Notes: generated by a model from the letters alone, not told the origin. Numbered from the stretch's first letter, positions 55,095-64,000 are shown. The stretch: 64,000 nucleotides of DNA from Cordylochernes scorpioides (GCA_030710605.1 CP092874.1:41970965-42034964), one strand, 5' to 3'. A program made the numbers and translations.

Positions 55095-55440
55095 TTTCTG
55101 AATGATAAATAAATGGGAGGATTAGCTCATCAGTAGTGAACCCTGCCAGCGACTTTGCTAGTTTAATCTACCAGACCGTTGTAATATTGATTTGGGATGT
55201 TTTGCCAATACTGAAGCTGACCTCCTGGAAAATATTTTAAATGAACTATGAACACAATCTTTAAGGATAGTAGAAATACACTGTCGAGGGCCAACAGCCA
55301 TAAATGCATTCGTGGATAGGTTTTCTAGATATATCAAGAAAATGGTTGGCCCTAATATTATAGAACATTTAGTTTTCTATTCCACTAGATGGCGCTCTGT
55401 CAGATAAAAAAGTTCATGTAAACGTTGTCAAGATATGCCT
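55095..55440 (+). repeat. MITE-family fragments (two families side by side)
   Basis: 55110-55200 has TGGGAGGATTAGCTCATCAG, TGAACCCT and AATCTACCAGACCG of the GGGAGGG family. 55275-55440 has GTCGAGGGCCAACAGCC, GCATTCGTGG, ATATATCAAGAAAATG and AGATGGCGCTCTGTC of the CATCAGCGTGG family variant. Confidence 0.55.
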
Positions 55441-55476
55441 TTATTGATATCAATTATAAATATATAATATGCTTTG

Positions 55477-55576
55477 NNNNNNNNNNNNNNNNNNNNNNNN
55501 NNNNNNNNNNNNNNNNNNNNNNNNNNNNNNNNNNNNNNNNNNNNNNNNNNNNNNNNNNNNNNNNNNNNNNNNNNNN
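55477..55576. other. Assembly gap (100 N)
   Basis: Exactly 100 N, the usual placeholder for a gap of unknown length. Sequence on the two sides need not be adjacent. Confidence 0.99.
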
Positions 55577-55729
55577 GCAAGTGAAGCATTGCCTAGGAAA
55601 AAGCTCAAGTCTATATCCTCGCTTTGCACCTGGATCTAAGCATTTGGTTGCATGTGTAATACCAACAATGGCATATTCTTTAACCCCTAACTCTTCCCAA
55701 CGCTCACCAATAAAAAATCTCTTAGAATC
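55577..55729 (-). other. Open coding-like segment at the gap edge, possible host exon
   Basis: The minus strand is open from about 55729 into the gap: RFFIGERWEELGVKEYAIVG, then ITHATKCLDPGAKRGYRLEL and FPRQCFTC. The mixed, non-repetitive composition and lack of stops look like real protein. A TGA lies just upstream of the GAT at 55729, and an AG suitable as an acceptor is at the edge, but there is no pyrimidine tract before it. The family is not recognised. It could be a host exon continuing in the gap or a gene fragment. Confidence 0.4.
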
Positions 55730-56094
55730 TCAATTTTTTTTTTAATTTTGTCATCATTTATTTTAATCATCATTTTTTTAATCAAACAAAAGTTTCATCT
55801 AAATTTCACTTTTTTATAATCAATATTAAAACTTTTTGATTAAACATAACTTTTATTTTTATTATTTTCAGATATATTCAAACAAAGCATCTTGTCATAG
55901 CCCTATTCAACCATCACAGTTTAAATTTATTAAAAGAAATTTAAATTCCTTACCTGTGTTAGAGAGGCTTTACCCGTTTAATGCCGGATAAACCCTTTCA
56001 CTCCCGGGGCCCATCTATGGTAATTCAAACCAACTACTCCAAAATATAACAAGAATTTCATGTTGTGAAATAGAAACACATATGTAAATGATTA
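55730..56094. other. AT-rich spacer
   Basis: A short block CTTTACCCGTTTAATGCCGG and CACTCCCGGGGCCCAT is at 55968-56015; no feature assigned. Confidence 0.45.
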
Positions 56095-56180
56095 TACTCA
56101 TGATTTATATGTGTCATTACATCATCATATGTAATGTACTTTGTACAAACTGAGAATAAATAAATAAAAATCTGAAATAG
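56095..56180 (+). repeat. Retroelement 3' end with AATAAATAAATAAA tail
   Basis: Same sequence as 36925-37020 in the opposite orientation: GTGTCATTACATCATCATAT, GTAATGTACTTTGTAC and a tail of AAT(A) repeats at 56158-56170. Confidence 0.6.
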
Positions 56181-56184
56181 ATTA

Positions 56185-56486
56185 AGATTAATGAAAATAT
56201 TTGCTAAAGCCGATGAAATAGGGTGCCCATCATGAATCAAATTGATCAAATTGTTACAGAATCAAAATATTTAAAAATAATATCATGGCAAAGATATATA
56301 GATGACATTTTTTTGTATAACTGAATCAGAAATTTAATCTTTCTATTTTTTTTAACAATCTAAAATCATTTCTGAAGTTAACACAGGAAATAAAAAAAAA
56401 ACAATTATCTGGCATTTATAGGTATTAAAATTAAGAAAAAACTAAATAAAATTGAATCTAGTATTTATAGAAAATCCACACACACT
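56185..56486 (+). pseudogene. Penelope-like element RT fragment, 5' portion inverted
   Basis: The plus strand reads KYLKIISWQRYIDDIFLY (the catalytic DD box) and, after stops, SSIYRKSTHT, the hallmark YRKxTHT motif that follows RT in Penelope-like elements. Just upstream, the minus strand (56245-56190) reads GHPISSALANIFINL, which resembles the preceding RT block of the same family in inverted orientation. The plus-strand part is cut at THT by the LINE at 56487 and continues at 59806. Confidence 0.65.
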
Positions 56487-56724
56487 TTATTCAACTGTAA
56501 ATACAAAGCGCGATGTCCCGCCAAGGACACTGGCGCCCAAAGGAAAGCAACACAAGAGAGAGAGAGAGGGAGAATCTATTAACATATGCTTAAGGCATTT
56601 ACCATATTCCTGAAATTGATTTCAAACAAGCATACCATATACATAGGTAATTTAGTTTAAACACATCTCAAAATGAAGAAAAAAGGAAAAAAAAATCATA
56701 TATACAGCACATAGTTAATTATAC

Positions 56725-57345
56725 CTAACACATGAGATTATTTAAAAACTTTGATATATATTTACAAAATCTATTGAATACAATGTATGAATCCCTGCTG
56801 GATATCAGTTCTCTTGGATCGGTACAGAGAATACCGTTATTGAGTCTGTAGTCTTGAAATGCTGGGCACTTAAGTAAAAGGTGAGTAGAATCTTGAATGC
56901 GGCATCCACAAAAACAGCCCGGATCCTCCGATGCATGGATTCTTTCCAGAAAACTTTCGAAATTACCATGGTTGGTTACAAATTGTGTGTTGTGGAAATA
57001 AGGGCGAAAATAACTTGGAATACCCCGGTTGAAAAAACTTGTAAATGTCTCGTTTGTATTATTCAGTAAGAGCAGCATTCTTTCGTCTATATAGGATTTA
57101 ATTATAAAGGGAATATCGATGTTGTATTTTTGCTTGTCCTCGAACGATAAGTTATTTAAGTCATATTTCATATTTTTTGCTTCAATGTAATCTGCAATCA
57201 ATGGAACCCTAGCCAAACTGTGAACACAGTTGTACGAAGTTGTCTTGTATGCTTGAATGCTCCATATTAATATCTGATATTGCATTGAGTTTAATTTTTG
57301 TATCGATATTTTGTTTAAAAAATTTGAACCATATTTCTGATCCAT
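56725..57345 (-). pseudogene. LINE C-terminal domain with zinc knuckle
   Basis: 206 open codons: MQYQILIWSIQAYKTTSYNC, RVPLIADYIEAKNMKYDL, IIKSYIDERMLLLLNN, CFCGCRIQDSTHLLLKCPAF and QDYRLNNGILCTDPRELISS. The Cys/His pattern (C-x-C, H, C) matches the LINE C-terminal knuckle seen also at 35521-35790. This is the end of ORF2; upstream RT lies in other frames. Confidence 0.75.
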
Positions 57346-58505
57346 ATGTTAAAGTTGATCTGAATAAAGATTTATACAATGTAATTCTTTTTTGGGAGCT
57401 CAAACCCCATGATTTGCTGCACAGAGAGAATAGAAAATTTTTTATTCTTAGAGTTCTGCTCACTATTTCCTCTATATGAAAAGCAAAATTTAATTTGTTT
57501 TTCTTCTATGATTTGCAATTGTTATTCCCAAAATTTTTAATTTTTGTACTGGTGAAATTAATCCACTCTTAAATTTAACTGGGATCTTCTCTTTATTATG
57601 CAAATATAAAATGTTTGTTTTTTCGGAACTGATTTCTAACTTGTTCTTAATACACCACAATTAGATAGTATTTATTTCTTCCTCTATAAATGTTTTTAGT
57701 GATGTTAGATCTTTATTCCAGCATATGATCGAAATATCATCCGCATAACAAATCAACTCACTATTGGGCACCTGAAAATTCAACAGCAAATCGTTCAACA
57801 AAATTGTCCATAGAAGTGGAGAAAGCGGACCGCCCTGAGGACACCCCTTAGTAATTGGCTTTGAAGTTGTTAGATTGTCGTAACTGAATGAAATGATCCT
57901 GGAATTTAAATATGATTGTAGAATTTTGATCAGTTTTTCCGGTAAATTGTCTGAATCTATTCTTTTGATGATCGCTGGCCACCAGGCATTATCGAAAGCC
58001 CCCCGAGATATCTATTGTAACTAGTGCAGACAGTTCTTTTTGCTTATGCTCCATTAATACATCGATTACAGTATTCAAAGCAGTGATAGTTGACTTTGAC
58101 TTGATAAATCCGTGCTGCCCCGAGCTTAACAGATTGTTTTGAATATAAAATTCATATATTTTATTTTTGAGATTTTTTTTCTAGAATCTTTGAAAAATTG
58201 GATAATAAAGATATCGGACGGTAGCTTTTAGCTGATTCATAATTGGTTTTGCCGGGTTTGGCTATTATTTTGAGTGCTGCTGTTTTCCATTTTTTTGGGA
58301 AGTATCCTATTTAAATACATTTATTAAATATTGAGTGTAAAATCGGAAGTATTAGTTGAAAAGCATTCTTTATCATATTATTACAAATATTGTCTGGACC
58401 AGGAGCTTTATTTACATTAATTTTGTCGATTAGCTCTTCTATTTCTTTCTTATGAATATTGCATGAGTTGGAGTTTGTAAAATTCGGTGTATAGTTCCTT
58501 ATTGA
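57346..58505 (-). pseudogene. LINE reverse transcriptase, frameshifted
   Basis: Motifs in order: NVNKAPGPDNICNNMIKN-type start (about 58425), SYRPISLLSNFSKILEK (about 58220), GCPQGGPLSPLLWTILLNDL (about 57840), ELICYADDISIICW (about 57755) and the thumb SRTLRIKNFLFSLCSKSWGL with RITLYKSLFRSTLTYG (about 57450-57340). The YADD box is intact but several frame changes occur between 58200 and 57850. Confidence 0.75.
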
Positions 58506-58509
58506 TGTA

Positions 58510-58923
58510 CTAGACGAATGGCCCGGGCAACGCCCGGGTTTTACCCGAGTGCGTATATATTTTAAAAACGTTTTAATTCAAATACTATTCGTTACAATTA
58601 TAAATTGGCGCCGAGGATGTCTCTCTTGTGAAACGTCCCACCCCAAACTGTGTGTGTCTTGAAAATATAAAAATAAAAATGTAAATTTTCATAAAGATTT
58701 CATCATGTCGATTTTTTTTTGCATTTATATATTAACTTTATGAACGGAAAAATATGTCCAGGGTAGCCTAGTGGTCATGTCATCTGCCCGGTAAGCAGAA
58801 GGTCGTGGGTTCGATTCCCATCCCTTGGCACTTTTTTTATTTTATCCATTCTGACCAAAATCTATCCGTGAACTTCACACAGTGAACTTCACACAGACAG
58901 AATAAGGCAATTATATAAGTAGA
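58510..58923 (-). mobile_element. 414-bp non-autonomous Helitron with tRNA-like insert
   Basis: It shares both ends with the Helitron at 38618-40545: in minus sense, TCTACTTATATAATTGCC at the start, and a GGGCGTTGCCC hairpin with CTAG at the end. It sits between A (58509) and T (58924), inside the LINE between its linker and RT. The plus-strand interior carries a tRNA-like sequence at 58756-58831. A tandem duplication GTGAACTTCACACA lies near the 5' end. Confidence 0.8.
58756..58831 (+). pseudogene. tRNA-Thr-like sequence inside a Helitron
   Basis: It has an A box (TAGCCTAGTGG), a five-pair anticodon stem (TCTGC/GCAGA) with loop CCGGTAA (GGT at the anticodon position, but C instead of the universal T before it), a T arm GTGGGTTCGATTCCCAT, and a mostly paired acceptor stem (six of seven). 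A T run follows, like a polymerase III terminator. The loop defect and the location suggest a captured tRNA copy or SINE head rather than a working gene. Confidence 0.55.
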
Positions 58924-59603
58924 TGGTGAGCAGTATCCGATATAGTTGTATCACCAGGAATTAGTTCATTAATCAGATATTTTATTAGAGATTCTTTAGA
59001 ATCTACTGGTGCCTGTTCAATTATTGGTAATCCCTTTTGTTGATTAGAGGAACTAAGTTTTTTTAAGGTTCTATAGGCGTTTCCAAACGGATTATTAGAT
59101 CCATTTTCTTCTATAAAATCTCGCCAACTATTCCTCTTAGCTTTTCTTATACTGTTTTTATATTTATTTCTGACAGACTTATATTCATTAACACTAATTG
59201 CTTTATGATGAAAGTATAGATTTCTCACATAATGAAAATACTTTTTCTTTTGTTCTAATTCTTTGTTCCACCACTTGATCCCGGTATCGAAAGTGAAGTT
59301 GGAAGATTTCACCTCCAGTGTTTGATATGCAGCTTTCAGAATTATATCCGTTAGCCTGTCAACTACCATGTCAATATCAGTTTCTTTTTCGACCTTTTTT
59401 ATATCGTTTTCCAATCTTCTTACTTCCTGTTTTGAAATTGTATTTGAAAACAGTGACCAATCTGCTTTCTTTTCGCTAAATTTCCAAGTAGATTTTTGTT
59501 GATTGTTTGTAATATCTAAGTTAACATTGATATCAAATGAAACTGTCACATGGTCGGAAATATTGGTTAATTCAAAAGTTTGCCAATTGTTCACCAGTTT
59601 CAA
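58911..59603 (-). pseudogene. LINE endonuclease-RT linker region
   Basis: 230 open codons: LTNISDHVTVSFDINVNLD (the SDH motif that ends the endonuclease), KWWNKELEQKKKYFHYVRN, NEYKSVRNKYKNSIRKAKRN and GNAYRTLKKLSSSN. This basic linker is typical between endonuclease and RT in R1-type LINEs. The last codons before the stop enter the Helitron. Confidence 0.75.
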
Positions 59604-59799
59604 TGAATGTCTATTTGAAATGGTGAGATCTATTATGCTTTTATTACGACAGGTAGGAGTTTTGTTATTGTGAATAAATAGATTATATTAATTAATAATA
59701 GGTTGCATTTTATATTCGTTAGAGTTTGTAATTCTATCGAACCAAACCGGGTGACGGGAATTGAAATCCCCACAGAGGACTAGGGTAGTACTCTCGAAG

Positions 59800-60396
59800 C
59801 ACACTGGAAACTACTTAAATTTCAATTCTTTCGGCCAAATCATCATAAAATTTCAGTGGTAAACACTCTCTCTAAAAGATTAACAACACATTGCTCAATA
59901 AAAAAATGATGGAGAAAAAATATGGAGAGAAAGAGAATTTTTACAGACCTAAAAAACAATAATAACCCTGATAAATTAAAAAAAAACACCTTTTTACACC
60001 TAAATTTGTACAATCAAGCAACAGCTCTGATCAATCAAAATTATTGCACCCTCCCTTACAGCTACGGCTCTGAACGCATTGCCAGAGTCTTAAAGAGAAA
60101 CAATACAATTGTTACATATAAATCTTCAATCAATTAGAAAAAATTCCTACGCCACCCAGACACCAAACAAATTAGAAAACAAAAACAACATTATTCACAA
60201 AATAACATGTAATGATTGCCCCGCCAAATACACAGGAGAAACAAGCAAGCCTCTAAAATATCGCATCAATCAACACAAATCTGGTTTAAGAAATTACAAT
60301 CCATTATCACTCCTTGTAGACCACGCTTTGAAAAACAAGAACACACCGGATTTGATAAAACAGATATTTTATACCAGAACATTAATTAAAAATTAA
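59800..60396 (+). pseudogene. Penelope-like element linker and GIY-YIG endonuclease
   Basis: After the LINE the reading resumes as HTGNYLNFNSFGQIIIKF and VNTLSKRLTTHC, then LPYSYGSERIARVLKRNNTI (the linker before the endonuclease). GIY-YIG residues follow: IIHKITCNDCPAKYTGETSK, LKYRINQHKSGLRNYN, LVDHALKNKN. The family has YxGxTxRxLxxRxxxH; here Y-T-G-E-T-S-K-P-L-K-Y-R-I-N-Q-H. In Penelope elements this domain nicks the target. Frames change near 59925, 60110 and 60140, so it is dead. Confidence 0.75.
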
Positions 60397-60404
60397 CACA
60401 AAGC

Positions 60405-61110
60405 AATAACGCGCCATATATACATATAAAATATATGATTTAAAAGCGCGAATGTTTCTTTTATACATAAAACTAACTTTTACTGTCCTTACTGCGATGA
60501 AAAAATATATTGGGAGGACTTGGCTCATCAGTGGTGAACCCTCCCAGCGGTTTCGCCAATTTAATCCACCAGACCGCTTCTCAGAGCTCTAATACTGTAT
60601 TGGTCATTCTGCTTTTATATGCTACACTGAAGGATGGAATCTTAGAAATGGTTTTCAAGTAAGCTATGGACATAAGCTTATAGGACAGTAGAATTACATT
60701 CAAATATTTGCTTCGAGCAATGCTCTTCAGCAAACTATAAAGACAAGGTCAGTTAGGAATAAATTAACACAAAGCAATAACGCGCCATCTATACATATAA
60801 AATAAAAGGATTTAAAAGCGCGAATGTTTCTTTTATACATAAAACGAACTTCTACTGTCCTTACTGCGATGAAAAAATATATTGGGAGGGCTTGGCTCAT
60901 CAGTGGTGAACCCTCCCAGCGGTTTCGCCAATTTAATGCACCAGACCGCTTCTCAGAGCTCTAATACTGTATTGGTCATTCTGCTTTTATATGCTACACT
61001 GAAGGATGGAATCTTAGATATGGTTTTCAAGTAAACTATGGACATAAGCTTATAGGACAGTAGAATTACATTCAAATATTTGCTTCGAGCAATGCTCTTC
61101 AGCAAACTAT
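60405..61110 (+). mobile_element. Tandem pair of ~340-bp GGGAGGG/CATCAGTGG-family MITEs
   Basis: Copies at about 60405-60740 and 60768-61108 are nearly identical. Each reads ATAACGCGCCAT, AAAAGCGCGAATGTTTCTTT, CTGTCCTTACTGCGATGAAA, GGCTCATCAGTGGTGAACCC, TCCCAGCGGTTTCGCCAATT, CACCAGACCGCTTCTCAGAG and ATGCTCTTCAGCAAACTATA. The tandem arrangement suggests local duplication. Confidence 0.75.
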
Positions 61111-61149
61111 ATCATAATTCCATTATTGATTAGAATACTCGAAATCAAA

Positions 61150-62539
61150 GAATTCTAACACGTATTTTATGCAAATTAGCCGGTCAAGCAATGCTCTTCT
61201 TGCAGTCAGTGCATAAATATCTTGGATGTTGTTGTTAATATGGGGTGTGATCGCCTTTAACTGATAGACAGGCTCTACATCGGTGAGCCATACTAAGAAT
61301 TAGGGAGTTTATCAGCTCCTGTGGAATCAACGCCCACTCTTTTGTTAAGGCTGTTTCTAGCTCATCAGTGTTTCTAGTAGGGGGTTGGAGGGATGAGATC
61401 CGCCGTCCTAGGTTGTCCCATACATGCTCAATGGGATTTAGGTCTGAGGATCGAGCTGGCCAATTCATCCGAGCAATTGCATGGTTTTGGAGAAAAGTGT
61501 CGACCACACCAGTCCTTTGTGGACGGACATTTTCATCCATTAGAAGAAAGTTTTCTCCCATTTCCAATGCTTGAGGCATCACATATGCTGCCAAGATCTC
61601 GTCCCGATACCTCTGTCCAGTCAGGGTTCCTTGCCGAAAAATATGGAGTACTTTGCGACCGCCCAAGAAGATTCCAGCCTAGACCATAAAACCTTGGCTT
61701 CTGTAGGGATCCCTTTCAACCATATTGCGGAGATTATTTCTGGTTCCTACCTTTCTCCAGACAAAGACACGACGAGAATCGCTGTTTAGAGAGAATTTGG
61801 ACTCATCAGTGAACCTTACACGCCACTATTCATCTGGATTCCAGGCGACATGTTGTCTGCACCAAAGTTTCTTTGCTCTCGTTTGAGGTGGTGTCAATGG
61901 CACACAAATTATGGGTCGTCGAGCATAGAGGCCCTTCTTGTGAAGCCTCCTGCGTATTGTATCAGTTGATACTAAGACTCCTGTAGCTGCATTGAGGTCA
62001 CTTCGTAGTTGCGATGCTGTCATTCTTCTATTACGACGCACAAGGAGATTCAAATAACGGTCTTGATTTAACGTTGTGACCCTTGGCCGTCCTTCTCCCT
62101 GTGTTTTGGCAACATTAGCTGTCGTTTGAAATTTTTTCCAAATTGTTGAGACAACGTTTCTTGTCACTCCAAGCCATCTTGCTACTTTTGCCTGTGATTG
62201 GCCTGCTTTTCCATCCTTCCAATAGCTTGCCATTTTTTTTCTTGTGATAAATGTTGCCTATAAGCCATGAAAACTTTAAAAAACAAAAGGGTTCAATAAA
62301 AATCTAGTTGAGCGTAAAATTAGGACGCTTTGAGAAAGACTCAGGCACGTGCTGGAGGCGGAGTCAACGTAGACGGTGCTATTTTGCATATTGGGAACAA
62401 CTTTATTTGTTTTTCTGTTTTACATACTTTTTCTTAATTCATGGAAGCTTCTGAATATACCAAAACTCGATATATATCCCTTAATATAACTTTTCTTTTT
62501 CTTAAACATGTGTTGTTTATTTAATTTTGCGGACCAGTG
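61150..62539 (-). mobile_element. Tc1-type transposon, right end defined, left end unclear
   Basis: The right end (5' in sense) is CACTGGTCCGCAAAATTAAA on the minus strand, ending at 62539 next to TA (62540-62541). It cuts the dispersed repeat of 62542-62690. The transposase is on the minus strand. I could not find a matching inverted repeat at the left; it should lie within ~150 bp of 61235 and may be lost. Confidence 0.75.
61235..62233 (-). pseudogene. Tc1 transposase, full length but with two in-frame stops and D-to-E at the second catalytic site
   Basis: A single 333-codon register runs from the Met at 62233 to 61235, interrupted only by TAG codons at 61826-61828 and near 61679 (a Trp position in the family). 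Domains: helix-turn-helix start (SQAKVARWLGVTRNVVSTIW), second HTH and linker (LNLLVRRNRRMTASQLRSDL, RRRLHKKGLYARRP), then catalytic VRFTDESKFSLNS (Asp), ENFLLMDENVRPQRT and RSSDLNPIEHVWDNL (Glu). Thirty-four residues separate the final Glu from the Glu of MDEN, where Asp is expected, so the triad reads D-E-E. Length is normal for Tc1. Confidence 0.88.
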
Positions 62540-62541
62540 TA

Positions 62542-62690
62542 TACAAAATATGGGGGTGGTAGCAAATAGAAACGGTGTACATAAAAGGTAGGATCGTTTA
62601 AGGTATCGGCTTCAACTAATTAGAAGATATGTGACATATACTGAAAGTGTCATTATTATACAGTTTAAAATATACTATATTTATGTCGTA
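62542..62690 (-). repeat. Inverted copy of the 41460-41620 repeat, split by the Tc1 element
   Basis: TACAAAATATGGGGGTGGTA, GCAAATAG, TGTGACATATACTGAAAGTG and TTATACAGTTTAAAATATAC match the other copy. The sequence begins exactly at the TA where the Tc1 end sits. Confidence 0.65.
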
Positions 62691-64000
62691 AACCCGGGTA
62701 AGCCAACAAGTGAGTTGGAAGCAGTCGGGGTTGAGTGGCAAGGCGTGCAGTGTGGTACGTCCGCACGGGACAGTAACGACAAAGTTTCCTAGTACTTCTC
62801 ACGTGGCACAAAGACCAGGGGAAAGTTGAGGAAACAGAGGATTAACAGAGGAAAGATCGGCGTCCTGCATGAAGCCGCGGAGGCAGGGAGGAACCAAAAC
62901 GACGGCCATGAGGGCCGCCGTGAGACGACAACGGACCTAGACTGAGCTCCCTGTCCGAAAATATCCACTGTAACCTAACTAACTGTCAACATCCGGACCA
63001 ACGCCCCTTCTTTGTCCCTCTCTGGATCCCCCGGGTGTCCGGTGGCAAGCTGGTGTCACTTTGAGACGACTAGAAAAGACGTCATACTTTATTACTTACA
63101 TATCACATTGTTCAAATTACGATAGAATGTGCATCCGGTGATAAAGGTTTGATTAGGGGAGTGAAATAAAATGGAGCGAAAATCTAGCAAGCCTATTAAA
63201 TGGAAAATAATTTGGGGCACAAATTAGATACTAGAATAAAAATAAAGATAAAGGGGAGTATAGTGGTGACACACTGATATAATATTATAAAACTACAAAA
63301 AAAATATATAAGGAGTACATAGGAAGGATAAATTTAAGGTAAACACACACAATAGCGAGGGTAAATATTTAGGAAGGTTAGGTATACTATTTACAGTTTT
63401 TTGTTACTTAAGGTGCCATGAGTATTTACAACATAGTTTCAGGGATGTATTACAGCAACGAGGAGAAGTAGAGATAATAAAAGTAATATAAAATATAAAA
63501 TAAAATTGACTGAAGCAATAGGTTTGGGATAGGCAGTGACACAGTGAAGGGTAAATGAAGAGGGTCTGAATTGGTTTCTGCAAAGGACATCTCAGGAGTC
63601 CTGCCCTGCACTACGAGCTTAGAAGCGAAGTATTGTTTGCAGGGATCAGAAATATCAAGATGCCCTGTAGGTAGCATTAGATCAGATGGGCAAACGGCGT
63701 GAAGATCGAAGGAGAGGTAGGTAATGGGAGAATATGGCAAAGAAAAGCTGGCTGAGAGAGGTTAAAAAGAGATGGAGGCTCAAGGGCTGCGCTGCTGTCG
63801 GTGATTGAGCTCGACCAGATGAAAAATAAAAGAAAAATGAGTGGGCGTATCATGCTGATGATGGCGATGGGTCGAGCGTGAGAGAAAAAAAAATCTCGCT
63901 GGTTACCCAAGCTCTCCGTGTGGAGTTAACATGAGGAGGAAGATTGTACCAGGTCAATAAATCATTTTAAAAAATAACATATCACACGGCAAAAAACACT
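62691..64000. other. Unassigned stretch, GC-rich at 62700-63070
   Basis: 62700-63070 has unusually high GC, begins AACCCGGGTAAGCC and has no sustained open frame. It could be an LTR or leader of an unrecognised element. 63430-63960 is purine-rich on the plus strand and open on the minus strand for 96 codons without a known domain. Confidence 0.35.

Larger units (their letters stand above)
56487..59799 (-). mobile_element. R1-type LINE inserted in the Penelope-like element
   Basis: The minus strand carries an endonuclease end (LVLCGDFNSRHPVWFD, about 59785), a linker (59603-58911), RT and a C-terminal domain. CACACT occurs at both junctions (56481-56486 and 59800-59805), a short target duplication. 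Joining across it restores the Penelope reading. The 5' end is truncated inside the endonuclease. A 414-bp Helitron interrupts it at 58510-58923. The same family is present at 33329-35800. Confidence 0.8.

Noticed and set aside
58756..58831. Functional tRNA-Thr gene
   Set aside because: The base before the anticodon is C rather than T, one acceptor pair is mismatched, and it lies inside a Helitron; a pseudogene or SINE head is more likely.
1..64000. Bacterial-type operons, ribosome-binding sites or terminators
   Set aside because: The gene content is eukaryotic mobile elements; no such signals apply.

Overview
The window reads as repeat-dominated intergenic DNA of an animal, most likely an arthropod. 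It is AT-rich, has no operons or bacterial signals, and contains one assembly gap of exactly 100 N (55477-55576). The transposon families present (mariner, Tc1, BEL/Pao, R1-type LINEs, Gypsy, Penelope, Helitrons) and a captured hnRNP K KH domain that resembles arthropod versions support this. I cannot name the species. No complete host gene is visible. The only host-like coding pieces are a short open segment beside the gap (55577-55729, minus), a GC-rich open segment inside a LINE (27229-27400, plus), and the captured KH domain.

Layout. 0-9 kb: a small Tc1-type MITE, a 117-bp tandem array, an element with ~90-bp terminal inverted repeats, three ~0.9-kb tandem units ending in tRNA-like sequence, and a palindromic relic of a Helitron helicase. 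9-16 kb: a complete but dead mariner (10770-12009), Helitron ends including a 290-bp copy that begins with U2 snRNA sequence, and foldback MITEs. 16-20 kb: a BEL/Pao remnant without integrase. 20-30 kb: three or more LINEs stacked in opposite orientations, flanked by two inverted copies of one 0.4-kb repeat, plus a second mariner-superfamily transposase relic.

33-36 kb: a LINE 3' end split by a young Gypsy-type element (33429-35394) with apparently identical 302-bp LTRs, a GAAAG target duplication, and one open frame joining protease and the start of reverse transcriptase to a KH domain. 37-41 kb: a large palindrome, then a Helitron filled by a ~70-bp minisatellite with a 920-bp higher-order repeat. 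41-48 kb: MITE-like tandem repeats and a 3.76-kb Gypsy element with 492-bp LTRs that keeps gag and integrase but has lost protease, RT and RNase H. 48-50 kb: a mariner lacking its second catalytic motif. 52-54 kb: a 3'-truncated Gypsy. 56-60 kb: a nest (Helitron in an R1-type LINE in a Penelope-like element), each insertion with recognisable ends. 60-64 kb: a tandem MITE pair, a nearly intact Tc1 transposase with two stop codons, and unassigned sequence.

Nearly every coding frame belongs to a mobile element and most are broken. The best candidate for something undescribed is the KH-carrying LTR element at 33.4-35.4 kb. The U2-headed and minisatellite-filled Helitrons come next.
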